A stretch of 64,000 nucleotides of DNA, taken from NCBI RefSeq assembly GCF_025399195.1, contig NW_026252153.1, positions 59,815-123,814 of the forward strand. The letters run 5' to 3'. This document shows positions 11,069 through 23,039 of this stretch, piece after piece. A program made the translations under genes and the position numbers. Position 1 is the first letter of the stretch. Each line of letters starts with the position of its first letter. This DNA comes from Umbelopsis ramanniana AG (Eukaryota > Mucoromycota > Umbelopsidomycetes > Umbelopsidales > Umbelopsidaceae). The notes under the pieces were generated by a model. It was not told where the DNA came from and searched no databases. It saw nothing but the letters and a program-made list of their open reading frames with translations.

Positions 11069-12685
11069 ATGAAGTCACTGGTCACTATGCTATTATACTT
11101 GGCCTTTGGATGTTTTCTGGTCGCTGCATCCGAGAAATATATTGTAATACTCAAACCGAACATAACATCGAAAATGGCCGAAGCACACTTATCTGATGTT
11201 CGAATGCATTCAGTTATTCCGAACAACCGCACCTCTCGCATTGGAAATTTGCATTTCTATTCAGCAAATTTGTCTGGAACAGGCGTTCAGGAAATAGAAA
11301 AGAATCAGTCTCATGTAGTCGACTACTTGATCAAAGACCAAACTTTTCGAGCCCAGGAGTTAATCCAGCCGAATCCACCGAACTGGGGGCTTCCTAGAAT
11401 CGACACACACACCGATGAAAACTCTTTCTTCAGCTTTCCAACATCAGCTGGAAGTGGTGTCGATGTCTATGTACTCGACACCGGTGTATATGCTCATCAC
11501 AGTGACCTTGTCAGTCGAGTAACAAGTGCACCATCGTTCATCGGAGAAGCCACTGACACAACCGATTCCAACGGACATGGCACTTTTGTGGCTGGCGTAT
11601 GTTGTGGTAAGCCTCCCATAAAAGAGCAAATGTAACGAGATTTGAGTTCAATTCATTTCGTGCTTCTAAAACGTGCTTTTTATTCAATAGGTCTTACGTA
11701 TGGGGTTGCCAAGAAGTCCAATATTATTTCGGTAAAGGCTCTCACTAGCGATGGGGAGGGGACTCTTGCCAACGTGCTGCTTGCCCTAGAATGGGTAGTT
11801 CAACGGCATCAATCAAAGGCAAATGCAAGGAGTATCGTCAAGTAAGTTCAGTGAGGCTGCATATATGCGAAATTTTCCCGAGAAATCTAACGTTCGGGGT
11901 GGGCATATCACTTGCTTCAGTTTATCTTTGAGTGGAAATTACAGCAAAACGGCCAATGACGCCATTCAAGAAGCCATCGATGCTGGGATTCATTTCTCTA
12001 TAGCCGGTAAGACAGTTTACTACGAGGTAATATGCTGTCCTGTACAACATACACTAACCTAGTTCTCTTCCTTCCATAATTGCACCTATTAGCTGGTAAT
12101 GACGGCGTCAACGCTTGTTCATTCTCACCAGCATCGTCCCCCAATGCCATGACAGTCGGTGCCTCCAATAAAAACGACACTGTAGCATCTTATTCAAATT
12201 ATGGCGCGTGCGTTGATCTCTATGCACCAGGCACTCATATCATGTCGGCCGGGAAGAATAGTGCAACTGACACCAACAACCTTAGTGGTACCTCGGTAGC
12301 ATCTCCATGTAAGTGACTCACAAAAACGGTTTGGCTGGCCTGAAGAACTACTGACACCTAATGATTTATTTTGGGAGTAGTCGTGGCAGGGGTAATGGCG
12401 TTGTACTTGGGCGAAAAAAATTACACTCCCGCGGAGCTGCGAAATATACTTTTGAATTCCAGTACTCCAATAGCTGAAGAAGAATCAGTGACCATCCAGC
12501 AATTCGATAATCTCGATACATCTTCCAACTTTCATTTGTTGTATAGTGGCAATTGGAGTAACGATGGAATACAGAAAGTATTCGAAATCGCTTCTTCTGC
12601 CAACTCCTCGTTGCTCGGCGCATACAAGCGCATAGCAGCAATAGTCGCGGTAATGCTCACGACCTATGCCCTTATAAGCTGTTAA
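11069..12685 (+). CDS. Secreted subtilisin-like serine protease (S8, proteinase K type)
   Basis: Five exons (11069-11606, 11691-11841, 11921-12006, 12093-12308, 12381-12685) give 431 residues. A signal peptide (MKSLVTMLLYLAFGCFLVAA) is followed by an I9 inhibitor propeptide beginning EKYIVILKPN. The catalytic triad is visible: Asp in VYVLDTGVYAHHSDL, His in DSNGHGTFVAG, Ser in LSGTSVASPFVAG, where the Ser motif is completed across the last intron. The oxyanion region AGNDGVNACSFSPAS is present. The C-terminus ends in a Ser-rich stretch and a hydrophobic tail (RIAAIVAVMLTTYALISC), which looks like a GPI-attachment signal rather than the usual short end of proteinase K. Expected at the wall, membrane or outside, degrading protein. 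The ATG at 11069 is preferred over an upstream in-frame one because it starts the signal peptide. Confidence 0.93.
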
Positions 12686-13034
12686 CCGAAACTCTGCCAG
12701 CATCTGTAGTATATCATAGACTTCATTCGCCTCTCTTTGCATATTCAATTTTTTAGATACCCTCCTGCTCCCATGCATGTACCTAGTTCCTACATATCCA
12801 TTCCTTAATACAATAACTTTGTTATCGCCTGACGAAATCCCACAACACCACGTTTTCCTTTTTGTCAACACTCGCATTTTCTTGAAACATACAGTCTCTT
12901 TAATCAATGTTTTTTTCTTTTCAATCGTTAATTTCGATCGTGTATCTACAGGTGCTGTCATAAGTTAGAAAGAACCACGACCCATCATATAGGCAATGCT
13001 ATTTGTTGTGCCATACATACATGAGATATAGAAC
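12686..13034. other. Convergent intergenic
   Basis: Gap between the 3' ends of the protease and peroxidase genes. T-rich; presumably the two 3' UTRs. Confidence 0.45.
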
Positions 13035-13964
13035 TTATTGCTGTTGAACCAAACGGACCTTCTCTTGCGAAGCTTCAATTTGCTTTTCCTTGGCAAGGGT
13101 CTCCTTGCTGTTGCTCCATGACTGATAGCATTGGTATGTAGCCTTAGTCAAACGAACGAAAGAGAAGTTTTCTTCCGGTGGAGTCCAGTCATCGGGAAAG
13201 CGCTCTTCCTTGAAAAACTTGTTGAAGTGATCTACAGAAACGGCCATGTTTCTGCCAATAACATTAAGCAACAAGGCACATTCACTACCGGAGCCGAAAA
13301 ATTTATAGAAGAGGTTATAGACGAGATCGGGATTATCTCTCTTGGATTGAAGCTCACGTAGACGGCGGGCGTTACCAGCCTGGGCAAGGTCGATGTAACC
13401 GGTTTCGTTAGCAAACTGAGTGAATTGGAAGATAAGGTTGGGATCTGCTGAAGCATCGTCACCAGCGACATCAAAGTCTTGTCGGGTGTAGGACACATCA
13501 TGTTCAATGGCGTTATGCTTTTGGAGCTGAGCTAAATCCAGGGTGCTCAACTGACTGATCCAATCAGGAAGAGCCTTCTTATCATGATACATCCAAAACA
13601 CGCCTTCGGTGAACAACACACCAAATTGAGGTCCAAGGTTCAAGCGAGTGAGCGCGTCGATTAACTGCTTTTTGGTGATGTCTTTACCCGAGTTGTTGAG
13701 AATACCGTGATTGGCAAGAGTATTAAGCATGGGACAGGGAGAACGGTTAGTAACGGGACCTTTTCCTTGGTAAGGATGTTCAGCGATATATTGAGGCCAT
13801 GTCTCGGCAGTCAAAGGAACAACATCCTTGTCAGTCTTGAACATTTTGGAGACGTTCATAGCCAGGAAAACAACTCCCATGATGAGAAAGCGAGTCATCA
13901 TCATACGACCAGTATTGATGGTCGGTGTAGTTGGATGTGGCCTTCTCTGTGCAGCGTCCGCCAT
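13035..13964 (-). CDS. Heme-thiolate peroxidase (chloroperoxidase/UPO family)
   Basis: Peroxidase_2 family: heme-thiolate enzymes that use hydrogen peroxide to halogenate or oxygenate organic substrates. Single exon, 309 residues. The proximal Cys ligand is in SPCPMLNTLANHG (Cys77), and the EHD motif is in IEHDVSYTRQD (Glu154-Asp156). The N-terminus has a basic head, then a hydrophobic segment about residues 21-38 (MMMTRFLIMGVVFLAMNV). It therefore reads as a type II signal anchor rather than a cleaved signal peptide. The 230-residue catalytic part fits the short (family I) class. Substrate unknown. An ER-membrane location is inferred from the anchor. Confidence 0.9.
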   Translation of the reverse strand: MADAAQRRPHPTTPTINTGRMMMTRFLIMGVVFLAMNVSKMFKTDKDVVPLTAETWPQYIAEHPYQGKGPVTNRSPCPMLNTLANHGILNNSGKDITKKQLIDALTRLNLGPQFGVLFTEGVFWMYHDKKALPDWISQLSTLDLAQLQKHNAIEHDVSYTRQDFDVAGDDASADPNLIFQFTQFANETGYIDLAQAGNARRLRELQSKRDNPDLVYNLFYKFFGSGSECALLLNVIGRNMAVSVDHFNKFFKEERFPDDWTPPEENFSFVRLTKATYQCYQSWSNSKETLAKEKQIEASQEKVRLVQQQ

Positions 13965-14513
13965 AGTATTGAAGAAAGATTACTAGAGTGGGGAGAGGAA
14001 AAAAAGAGTTGGGGAAGAAAGAATGAAATCGCGTATTACAAGTGAGGAGGGACGAAATAAAAAAGTGAAACTGAGAGAGAAAACACGGTTTCGCTTCGCT
14101 CAGCCCAGCCTGCGATGGGGTGGTTACACGCCGTTAGTGGGATCAGCCGCATCTGGAATGATTCACGCCACTTTTAGAAAGAGCACACCAACAGCCATTC
14201 AACAAGAAATGCAGCAGACTTATGTTATTGCGAGTTAATGTTCAGTCGGAGGTGTAGAGTAGACTGAATCAACCAGCTATGCATACAAGTCAAAAAAAGA
14301 AAGAGAAACACCCGCCAGCACTTTTGCGTCGTCACAGCATGAAAAAAAAAAGCAGAGAAAAAGACTTTTTTCTGCTCCGCCGATTTGGGTCGCGAACTAA
14401 CCAGTCTCCTCTATCTTTCCACCTCTTCTTCCACTTCCCTACGCCGGCCCCTCACTTACGACGCTTTATTTTACTCCATTACCACCTTGTAGAATCATAG
14501 TTAGTCACCGTTC
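13965..14513. promoter_or_regulatory. Divergent promoter region, peroxidase / PHD gene
   Basis: About 550 bp between two divergent start codons. Contains A/G-rich tracts on the peroxidase side and C/T-rich tracts before 14514, as often seen upstream of fungal starts. Confidence 0.45.
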
Positions 14514-17500
14514 ATGCCTCTCAGAAACGTTCTGAGCCCTCTCAACCAAACTGAGAGTGTTCAAAGCAAGAATGCTGCATTGAAAGACGCCTCAAATCTT
14601 AAACCTAATGAGCATCCATCCAAGGAGAGAAATGCTACCGTGGAGTAGGTTGAAATGCCAATAGGTTGCCACTCAAACGAACCTTACTAACCAATGTTAT
14701 TTTTTCTTCCTTTCCAATCTGTCAATTTTTTTTTACCTCTCACTTTTCAATATTCCCCTTTCGTGCTCTTGTTGATGAAAATTTATCTATCCCCCTGTCT
14801 GCTTTACGTGCCTGGTTACCCAAAATTTTCGTCATAGGCGTAAAAAGCGTTCAGCAAAGCGCACCACCAAGAAATCAAAGCAGCCTGTAACCGATGAGAA
14901 CCAAAACATTTTCCTCGAAAACACTGCTGTCAACAAAAACTACAAGGATGCTGCTCCAACAACTCCATCCGCGAAACGCACCCAGCTATTAGACAACAAA
15001 TTATTGTTGACAAAGCGAAAAGTAGCATTGCATGATTTCAACGCGACCAATGTTTCACCGTCTTCTGTGCCTACCACGGGTGGCAAAGTATTTTCAGTGA
15101 AAAAGCGAAAACTCGTTGGAAGCAAGACTGTGGCAACTATGAGAACCGATGAAGAGCCAGTTCAAAAATTATCTGAATCACAATTGAAAATTATGAGTCG
15201 TCATTATGAAGAAGCTGCTATTCCTCAGACGCCAAAGAAGCAGCACTTAGTCATTGACGAATCTTCTCCATCTTCCACTGTGGTTACACCCAAGCGACCG
15301 TCTTCGTATGCCCAGCGTCCTCCTGAACCGGAATCACCTCTTGCTCACCGTCAAAAATCATTGACCCCCCTCTCTAGCTCAGCCCTTGAATCTGTTGATT
15401 TGTCCAAATTAGAGCCACGCCCTACCAAGCCGCTCCTTTTCCAAACATGTCATAAAATTTGGCCGCATGGACTTGTTCCTGACATAACTGTAACCGACAT
15501 CAAACCGCTTAGCGTGATGCTGAAAGAGAGACTTGCTCGTGCAAAGTCCAAGGTATTCACTAGCCAAAAAAAATCAATTACCCGTTATACCATCCCCACT
15601 TTCTCCCATACCACTCACAAACCTGGCGACTCGGATACCACCATTGGCAATGCCAAAAACTTTTTCTCTCGGCACCCTAAGTCTCGCACTGCATCGGCTC
15701 CTCGCGCCCAGGAACATGAACGCATACACCGTGTTGAGGCCACTAAGTCTATTTTCAGCCCCCTTCCTGATAATGATTTCAATGCTATGGAGCTCGTTAC
15801 CGATGCTAATGGTCGCATGTCAATTGTCGTGACCCCACGTTCCAAGTTGCCTCGTCGACATATCAACCTGCCTGCCCATATTTCCAAACAGCAAGCCACA
15901 CACATCCTATCCGCAGTCGTTGCAACGCCTACGGATAATGACAGCTCACTCTCATCGCTGCCTTTTGAAGATGAATGCCCTCAAACACCATCGCCTAAAT
16001 CTTCTCGCCGTCTGAACTCCAAGGTCATCACTGGTGAGTTTCCTTGTACACTTGCCTGCAAAATGTCTTTTTCTGTTTTCAGACTGGCATCTGGTTCATT
16101 GCTAGATCATATTAACTCAATTCGATTGTTTTTTCACAGATGATTTCGATTACACCTGTGCCCATTGCCATAAACAGTACAAAAACCTTCGAGGTTTAAC
16201 GTATCATGCTGAAAGATGCAAATCCAGAAATACGCTTCAAAAGAAGAAGAAGAAAAACTTGTATAAGGCAGCTAAAAGTGACGACGATGAGTCAGACACA
16301 GAGGAATGGCGTGATGCTGTCACTAATTGTATCTGTGCTGGCTTACACGACGACGACGAAGAAGAAAGTGGACCTATGGTTCAATGCGATAAATGCGAAT
16401 CATGGCTACATTTAGATTGTATTGGCCTGGATGAAGATCACCTGGAAGAAGAATATTTTTGCCCCAGATGCAAAGGAGACTATGTCAGCCCCACCGCATC
16501 CTGTCATCGATCCACTGGAGGCAAAACGGTAGCAGGCGCACTTGAAGCCCAACTTAAATTGCAAGCAAGACTCAAAAAGATCAAAGCCAAACAATCTGGA
16601 AACCGCAGCTTGTTGGATCGATTTGTACAAGAAGCGAACAACGCATACCTTGAAACCAGAATGAAGCAACGCAAACTGCATATTGGATTGGAGGACGAAG
16701 AAGATGTGGATACAGATGAAGATACTACAGCGTTTGATGAAAATCGACCATTAGATGAATGCGAAACCTCTGTATTTGTTGAAGAGCAAAATGATAACTC
16801 ACCGCCCGCTTTGCATGTTTGGGAAGGCTTCTCCTTGAATGTTTCGCCTGATCCTCACCACGTTTGGGGTCCTCATAGTGACGCCTTCAACCTTTCTCAG
16901 GCATCAGATTTCTTTTTGGATGATGAGGCATTAAATGCCAGTCTCTCGCAAGATACCCTTCCTGTATCTTCTGTCTCCAATAATTGTCTACCTGCTCCTC
17001 CACCACTCTCTGCTGAATCCAGTGATTTTGGCCATATCACTACTCCTGCTGATATGGTTGCACTTAGCCTCAAGCAGCAACAGCAACCATCGTCCGATAT
17101 CTATATGGGATCCCTCATTGATGATGATGATGTGTAAGTAATAACTTCCTTGTATCGGTTTTTGTTTTGGTCCAGCGAAGATAAATTGCTCGCCAATGAT
17201 TGCTGCATATTCTTTCCATTTTTTTCGCTCTGAAACTAACGTCTTTATATTGCAGCGGCACATCCTTTGCGTCTCCTATGACGGATGGCGAAGACCGTCA
17301 CTGGAACCCTATGATCAAAGCATCCCCATACTTGTACATGGACGACACTGATGCCATCACGCCCTTTGCCCTCAAGATGGGTGATGCTGGTTACTTTGAT
17401 TTGAGCAGCGCTTTGCCACTCAACACTGATGCGACCGCTGCCCTTGACACCTGGCTGGTCACCGGTGACAATGGCGATGTTGTGACTGATGCCTTGGAAC

Positions 17501-17611
17501 AGGATTTCGATGGTGAGTATATTGCCTTGTAGTCCGTAAGGATGAACTGACGTTCTAAACGATTGAACTATCCTTCTTATCTAAATAGGCTTGATTAACT
17601 TGGATGCATGA
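14514..17611 (+). CDS. Nuclear zinc-finger and PHD-finger protein
   Basis: Five exons (14514-14644, 14838-16033, 16140-17133, 17256-17512, 17589-17611), 866 residues. The first 440 residues are disordered and rich in Ser-Pro/Thr-Pro sites and basic clusters such as RKKRSAKRTTKKSK, a likely nuclear signal. Then a zinc knuckle CAHCHKQY...HAERC (C2HC spacing), then a PHD finger of C4HC3 type: CIC, CDKC, WLHLDC, CPRC near residues 500-545. The C-terminal third is acidic. PHD fingers of this kind read histone H3 tails; the single finger with short spacers resembles Cti6/Set3-type readers, but I cannot assign an orthologue. Many SP/TP motifs suggest CDK or MAPK phosphorylation. Confidence 0.85.
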
Positions 17612-18790
17612 ACCGGTTGATACCTCCAACAATTTGAACAATTTGCCTGAACAGAAGGTTGATTGCCCACCAATTTATTTTATCTGTGCCATGTTCCTCT
17701 ATTATTACCCACCCCCCTTCCCTCCTCCCCTCAGAAAAAAAAAAAGAAACGCTGTATATATTTTTCATATGTTTTTTTATTGTTCCCGTACATTTTATGT
17801 TTTCCATTCTCAGTTACTTCCTTGAAGGCGGTGCCTAACCCAACCCATTTTTTTCCTCTCCCCCGTTATCGTAATTGATCAGTCTTAAAATACAAAAGGT
17901 AAAGCCGAACAACAGCTTTGAAGTGAGGACTGAGTTTTAAGATAGCAACAAGAAAGAAAGCTGTGACATAATGATTGATCGACGCAACCTCCATTGCTTT
18001 GTCTGGGACCCCAACCCAGCCTCAGTGGGTATGCCCGCCATTTTAGATTGCTCGTTTGCTAAAGGCCAGATTTATAGGCACAAAGTTCGGCCGGGGCAAA
18101 ATCATGAACCTTGTCGTCATGCCATTTTTTTTTTCTATTATTATATTGCTTGGCAACCATGCTGAGATATGTTGTCATTTAACGCGATAGTACAACATAA
18201 AGTAGTTCGTTACTGTCAACACCCAACCACTTTATATGCCATCCCATTTCATTTTTTCTGCAGTTGGTGGCAATAGAACAAGAAAGTAAGGCGGGCGGCG
18301 GCAAATGAACTTTATGATTCTGAGGGATATGCAGGTGTTACCATACAACGGAATCGCGGATTACTTCAACAAGCTGCTGAACCAGTTCCCAGTCATCCTA
18401 TGTGCTGGATTAGATAGGACTGTTCAGTTAGCCTCATGTAAATGTAATATAACCCCAGCATATAGTTTATTATTTTATATTTTGTGTTTTCTCCTTTTCT
18501 TTCTCCTTTCAATGCAAAGGTTACTTCGATACCGGAAACGACATGTAAGTTACTACCTTTTTTATCCAGAGGGAAAAATCAAGCAAGAAAATGTGGAAGA
18601 CGAGGTACAGCGGACCCAAAAAAATAAGGTGGATGCAAACAAATGCCCACAAAATACAAATGCTTATCCATTCTTGTCACTGTTTACTACCGCGAACGGA
18701 TGACTTCCGTGCGATGCGATGGGTGACCCACCTCTTCTTCCTTTTTTTCCCTCTCCCTTCTCCCACTAAACGCGGTAATCAATTTTCCTA
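17612..18790. other. Intergenic, about 1.2 kb
   Basis: No supported gene. A frame at 18305-18703 contains a hydrophobic run that looks like translated T-rich DNA. The C/T-rich tract just before 18791 suits the promoter of the ankyrin gene. Confidence 0.45.
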
Positions 18791-20120
18791 ATGGCTCTTC
18801 TTATTGATCAGCACGAACTGTCGTTGTGGAAGCGTCTTGTACACGGCATTGAAAACAATGACGCTGAGAAAGTTCGTCAATCTCTAGACGAAGGCGATCC
18901 TTCCGTGTTATTTAGTCACACGCAAAACCATGTCGTCCTGACAAAGCCAGGGATGTTTGGTGATGAACTTGATCATGTTAATGCATTGCAGCTCGCTATT
19001 CTGAAAAACAAGGAGCTTATTGCTTTAATGATCATTGAAGCCGTGTGTAAAAATCAAAGTACAAAATCACCATGCCTCAACCACCGTTGCGCAAAGGGAA
19101 ACACCGCTCTTCATTTCGCAGCATTTCACAACATGCATGAAATTATAGTGATGTTGTTAAAGGCAGGAGCCAATCCATATATAAGAAATGATCAGCGCTT
19201 GCGACCCTTGGATTGCAGTCATGAAGAAGAAACCGTTCTTGCTCTGACTAGTCAAGTCCGACCCTATTCACCACCCGCTTCGTCGTTTTCGTCGGTTCTT
19301 TTACAAAAAGCTGCAGCTCGCCAACAGCCACCACATACCCCTCCCGACATCACGTCCACCATCTCTCAAGATTATTTTGATTCCCCTCCCAAAAGTACTC
19401 GTCCACGATCCAAGGATTCTTCCATCTCCATCCCCACTCCACCGCCTTCGCCAACAAGAACTTGCAACAACCCTACTCCTACTGTTGTAGATAATGGAAC
19501 ACGCAGAGCACGTTTCACGCTTCAATCGGTCTTCATTGATAGCTGTATGAATGGAGATATTGACGCCGTTCAGGATGCACTGAGTCGTGGGGCTAAAATC
19601 AACGCCCGACATGGTGCAAACGACAAGTCTCCGCTCATGATCGCTTTAGTGAACGATCAAGAAAACGTAGCTCGCTTGTTGCTTTCTCGCCAAGATATCA
19701 ATATAAATTATCAGGACAGTAATGGTAAGGAACACCAAGATTTTCTTTTGCACAGTGACAAGAGTGAGCTGGCTACTTTATATGGGAACAATTTCTTAAA
19801 ACATAAATGACATTTGCAGGGTGGTCGGCTTTGCATTACACTGCTGCCATGGGCTTATGGTCGCTTTTGAATGACATGGCTATGAAAGAAGGAGTGGACT
19901 TGTATAGTGTCAATGGCAATAATGAATTGATTGAAGACTGTCCTGAGGATAGATTGGACCGAACAAAATGCAAAGGTAGGCGGACGGGGGATAGGCAACG
20001 GCTGATTGGAACAGACCTAACTTAATCTACTCCTTCCTTATAGCCATTATACAACGTGCTCGTCAAGTCCAAAAAAATAATAAGAAACCACGAAATGCAC
20101 CGGCCAATGTCAAGCCATAA
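18791..20120 (+). CDS. Ankyrin-repeat protein
   Basis: Three exons (18791-19724, 19820-19975, 20044-20120), 388 residues. Two ankyrin groups are separated by a Ser/Pro/Thr-rich linker. The first, near residues 80-150, contains GNTALHFAAFHNMHEIIVML followed by KAGANPYIRND. The second, near 240-345, contains SCMNGDIDAVQDALSRGAKI, then SPLMIALVNDQENVARLLLS and GWSALHYTAA. The linker holds several proline-directed sites (TPPPSPTR). The C-terminus is basic (RARQVQKNNKKPR), possibly a nuclear signal. No catalytic domain is present. Probably a scaffold or regulator; partner unknown. Confidence 0.85.
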
Positions 20121-20510
20121 ACCTCTTGTAAAAATTCAAAAAATCGCTTTATACCAGGAGGTATCTCCCTTCAATCGATATCTCTCCCCAACCACAAAAA
20201 TGATTCTGTCACACATGGTCTGTCCTTTGCTCTCTACTGGACCGAACGTTTTGATAGTCATGTACAAACCGAAAATGGGAACTGTACGCTGCATTCAAGC
20301 TACAATATACCCCCAGAGTAAATAGAAACATCATGGAACAACACCATAGCAGGGAAGAGGATGCTGCAAACTAAATAAATCCTAAAATGACATGACTTGG
20401 ATGATCACCCGATCAACGCCTGCCCATCCACATCTATCTTTATTCTTCAGAGTAACGGGAAGGATATAAAGTATGCTAATAATAAGAAAAATGGTTCTGG
20501 GGCTGGTTCA
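20121..20510. other. Convergent intergenic
   Basis: Presumed 3' UTRs of the ankyrin gene and the minus-strand Ser-rich gene. Nothing else seen. Confidence 0.4.
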
Positions 20511-21014
20511 CTATTCGAAAAAGTGAGTGTGTATGCGGCTGTCTTCATGCACTTGCATCTCCGTCTTCTTGTAGTTGTTCAACTCATCTTTGATTGCTCC
20601 AGCCACGTCCAAGGAGAGGTTCAAACAAGTAGCCGACTGATCCGTTTGGCGATCGTACTGGAATTTGCTGTAAGTGCTATGAATAGAGGGGGACTTGTTG
20701 AACTGGACGTGATGGAGACGAGCAGATCGGAAGGAAGCATTGCGTTTGCGAGAAAAAGTGGAGCATTTGCGTAAATCGGGCTCTGATTTGCCTGATTTCT
20801 TCAGTACACTTTTCAATTTTGGGACTTCTTCCTTTACTGACAAGCTCGACGAAGACGTTGACAGCGAGTCACCACTACTGGAGGTTGAAATCGCCGAATG
20901 CACTAAATCTGGCAACGATGATTTGCTCGATAGTGATCTCGCCAGTCCTTGCATTGAATGCGGAAGCCTCAATACCTCCCTCAATCGTGTGATGACGGTT
21001 GTCTGCCTTTTCAT
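20511..21014 (-). CDS. Ser-rich protein with conserved-looking C-terminal block
   Basis: Single exon, 167 residues. The first 90 residues are Ser/Lys-rich and look disordered (runs such as STSSSGDSLSTSSSSLSV). The C-terminal 70 residues change character: RLHHVQFNKSPSIHSTYSKF, then QYDRQTDQSATCLNLS, then AIKDELNNYKKTEMQVHEDS and finally RIHTHFFE. This ordered end, with a YDR motif and a His/Phe ending, resembles blocks shared by uncharacterised fungal proteins. I recall the style but cannot name a family. HHVQF is near a PP1-docking RVxF motif but lacks the basic residue at the usual place. Upstream exons are possible. Confidence 0.65.
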   Translation of the reverse strand: MKRQTTVITRLREVLRLPHSMQGLARSLSSKSSLPDLVHSAISTSSSGDSLSTSSSSLSVKEEVPKLKSVLKKSGKSEPDLRKCSTFSRKRNASFRSARLHHVQFNKSPSIHSTYSKFQYDRQTDQSATCLNLSLDVAGAIKDELNNYKKTEMQVHEDSRIHTHFFE

Positions 21015-23039
21015 GTCCTTGTGCTTGGAACTTGAGGTACATAAAGGTTGAATTTTTCGTTTGGAGAATAGTACAAAGCAAGGTTTCGGGACATGAGGAC
21101 TGGTTCCAATATCGATCTGTGCAAAGCAAACGTAGATAAATTTAGCCTCAAGCTGTCCTCATGCTTTCTCACCAATGCAGATCATTCTATACCTTGGGCT
21201 TAGAGTTAAAGGAAATTAGCATCAATGATCAGAGGTGCGAGAAGGAATGGAATGGGTAGCACCAAGTCGAAATGAATGGAAGGTCAAAATAGAGTAGCGT
21301 AGTAGAATAGCCTTTGAAGATAACCGGCCGGCCATTGTTGTTTATAAATGGGAAGGTCGTCGAGGGGAATGAGAACGTGTTTCTGGATGGGGAATGTGAT
21401 AAAGGAGGTTTTCCTTGGGATATTTGCGATAACCAGGTGCTCAAGCTACGTTGTATGAATGGTGCTTTGCACAAACATTGCAGGTGGTGGGTCTGAAACA
21501 GCTGGAAAGCGAAATTGTCTTTATTGCGACCTATTCTTGGTTGAGCTTTTACTGGCTCTGCATGGAAAGTCGCCTCACCTCCTGTTACGGTTTTCTTTTT
21601 AGGTAATGACCCATCACGAAGTCGATATTCTTCCCCGCTTGCTTCGAACACTATCGCATTGCACCTCCGTACTTCAATTAGATACAAGCCAATTATGAAC
21701 CGAGCTTGTTGTGCTAGCTGCCCCTTTTCTCTATAATTCTGCGCTAAATCATGACATCCGAGGGTGAAAGGCGGCAGGCATAGTCTAGGAAGGGGACGTA
21801 ATTAGTCAATCCAATAAAACCCATCTCCTATCTCACATTGCCACGTTAAAACAGACATGGTACAGTTATGATCCCTATTGCACATTCACAGGTACATGAA
21901 ACATCAGCAGGTTAGATTATTTGTTCGGGGAGGTGCGTTGGGTAGTAGGAGAGCAATGAGTGATCTGCAGTGCGATAGAATGGTTTGGGTGAAAAGTAGG
22001 GATTAGGGGTCCAAGTCACACAGCTTACGATGAGCTTAATTCTCAAGCATAAAGTGTGACCCAGATCACCGCAAAGAAGTACCCATATTATTTACCCTTG
22101 AGTGCAATGCTTTCCCTGGGCGTAGATATCAGTAACACTTCTTCTCTTCCTTACGTTGTTAGGTAAAGAGACCATTACAAGTGATGGTTCCGAGTACAGG
22201 GACCTAACAGAAGTGTATTGTCTTCGGGAAAACAAGATTGGGTGAAGAAAGTAGAGATGGGCATAAACTACTTTGGACTCTACACCATAGTTCTGAAACA
22301 CGAATGCGCTTTGTCATCTAGTTCTGGTTTAGTAGTGCCCGTCAAAATGAAAATGACCAATTGTCAAATTGACACCTTTTCAACGCTGTATTGGGTTCTT
22401 CTCGTAAGGCCAATATATGAATTCAAATGCTTTGAAATGCGCTTCCCAAACTAGCTATTGCGTTTACTATCAATGCATTAGGTCATTTCAAGCTATAGGC
22501 TAACAGAATGCACCGCAGCCGGCGGACTCGGCAACCTCATTCATGTGTCAAAGATAGCATAATAGCTGTAATAGTCAATGTCGAAATGTATGACTTTTCG
22601 TCATACGTATAATCTAAATTGCCCCGGCCAGTGACGTCTAGAAGGTTTACTAAACATTGTCATTCCCTGACCGCATGTGCTGTCCCTACGACGCGCTAAA
22701 ACTGAAAAGTAAAGACTGATAAGGTACACTCGGACAACGTTCTTAAGTAGGAAGACCTGAGAAAGCAGGGTCACAGCTGCATTCACTTTATTTTAGTCAT
22801 ATTGAAACAAGCTAAACCCAAAGCGAGAACGTTCCATTCGCCTAAGGTGTTATTCATGTGCGACCATGTCATTGACAGGTGAATGTCTGATGTGCCCTAG
22901 AATCGCAGCATAATCAATATCAACAAATAAAACACAATTCTCAGAAAGTTTGCAAAAGTAACAGTATTATTCATCAAACCAACATGGCGCTTGATCAAAG
23001 TTACTCATTCTAAGTATGAACAAAAACTCCCCAAACCAT
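21015..23039. other. Intergenic, about 2 kb
   Basis: The longest frame (21229-21687, minus) has random-looking composition and no splice partner. A perfect GGCCGGCC-type short palindrome occurs near 21325. I see no gene. Confidence 0.4.

Noticed and set aside
18305-18703. 132-codon frame with a hydrophobic run
   Set aside because: Hydrophobicity comes from a T-rich tract; no signal, no domain, no splice partners.
21229-21687. 152-codon minus-strand frame
   Set aside because: Random-looking composition with no conserved motif or neighbouring exon.
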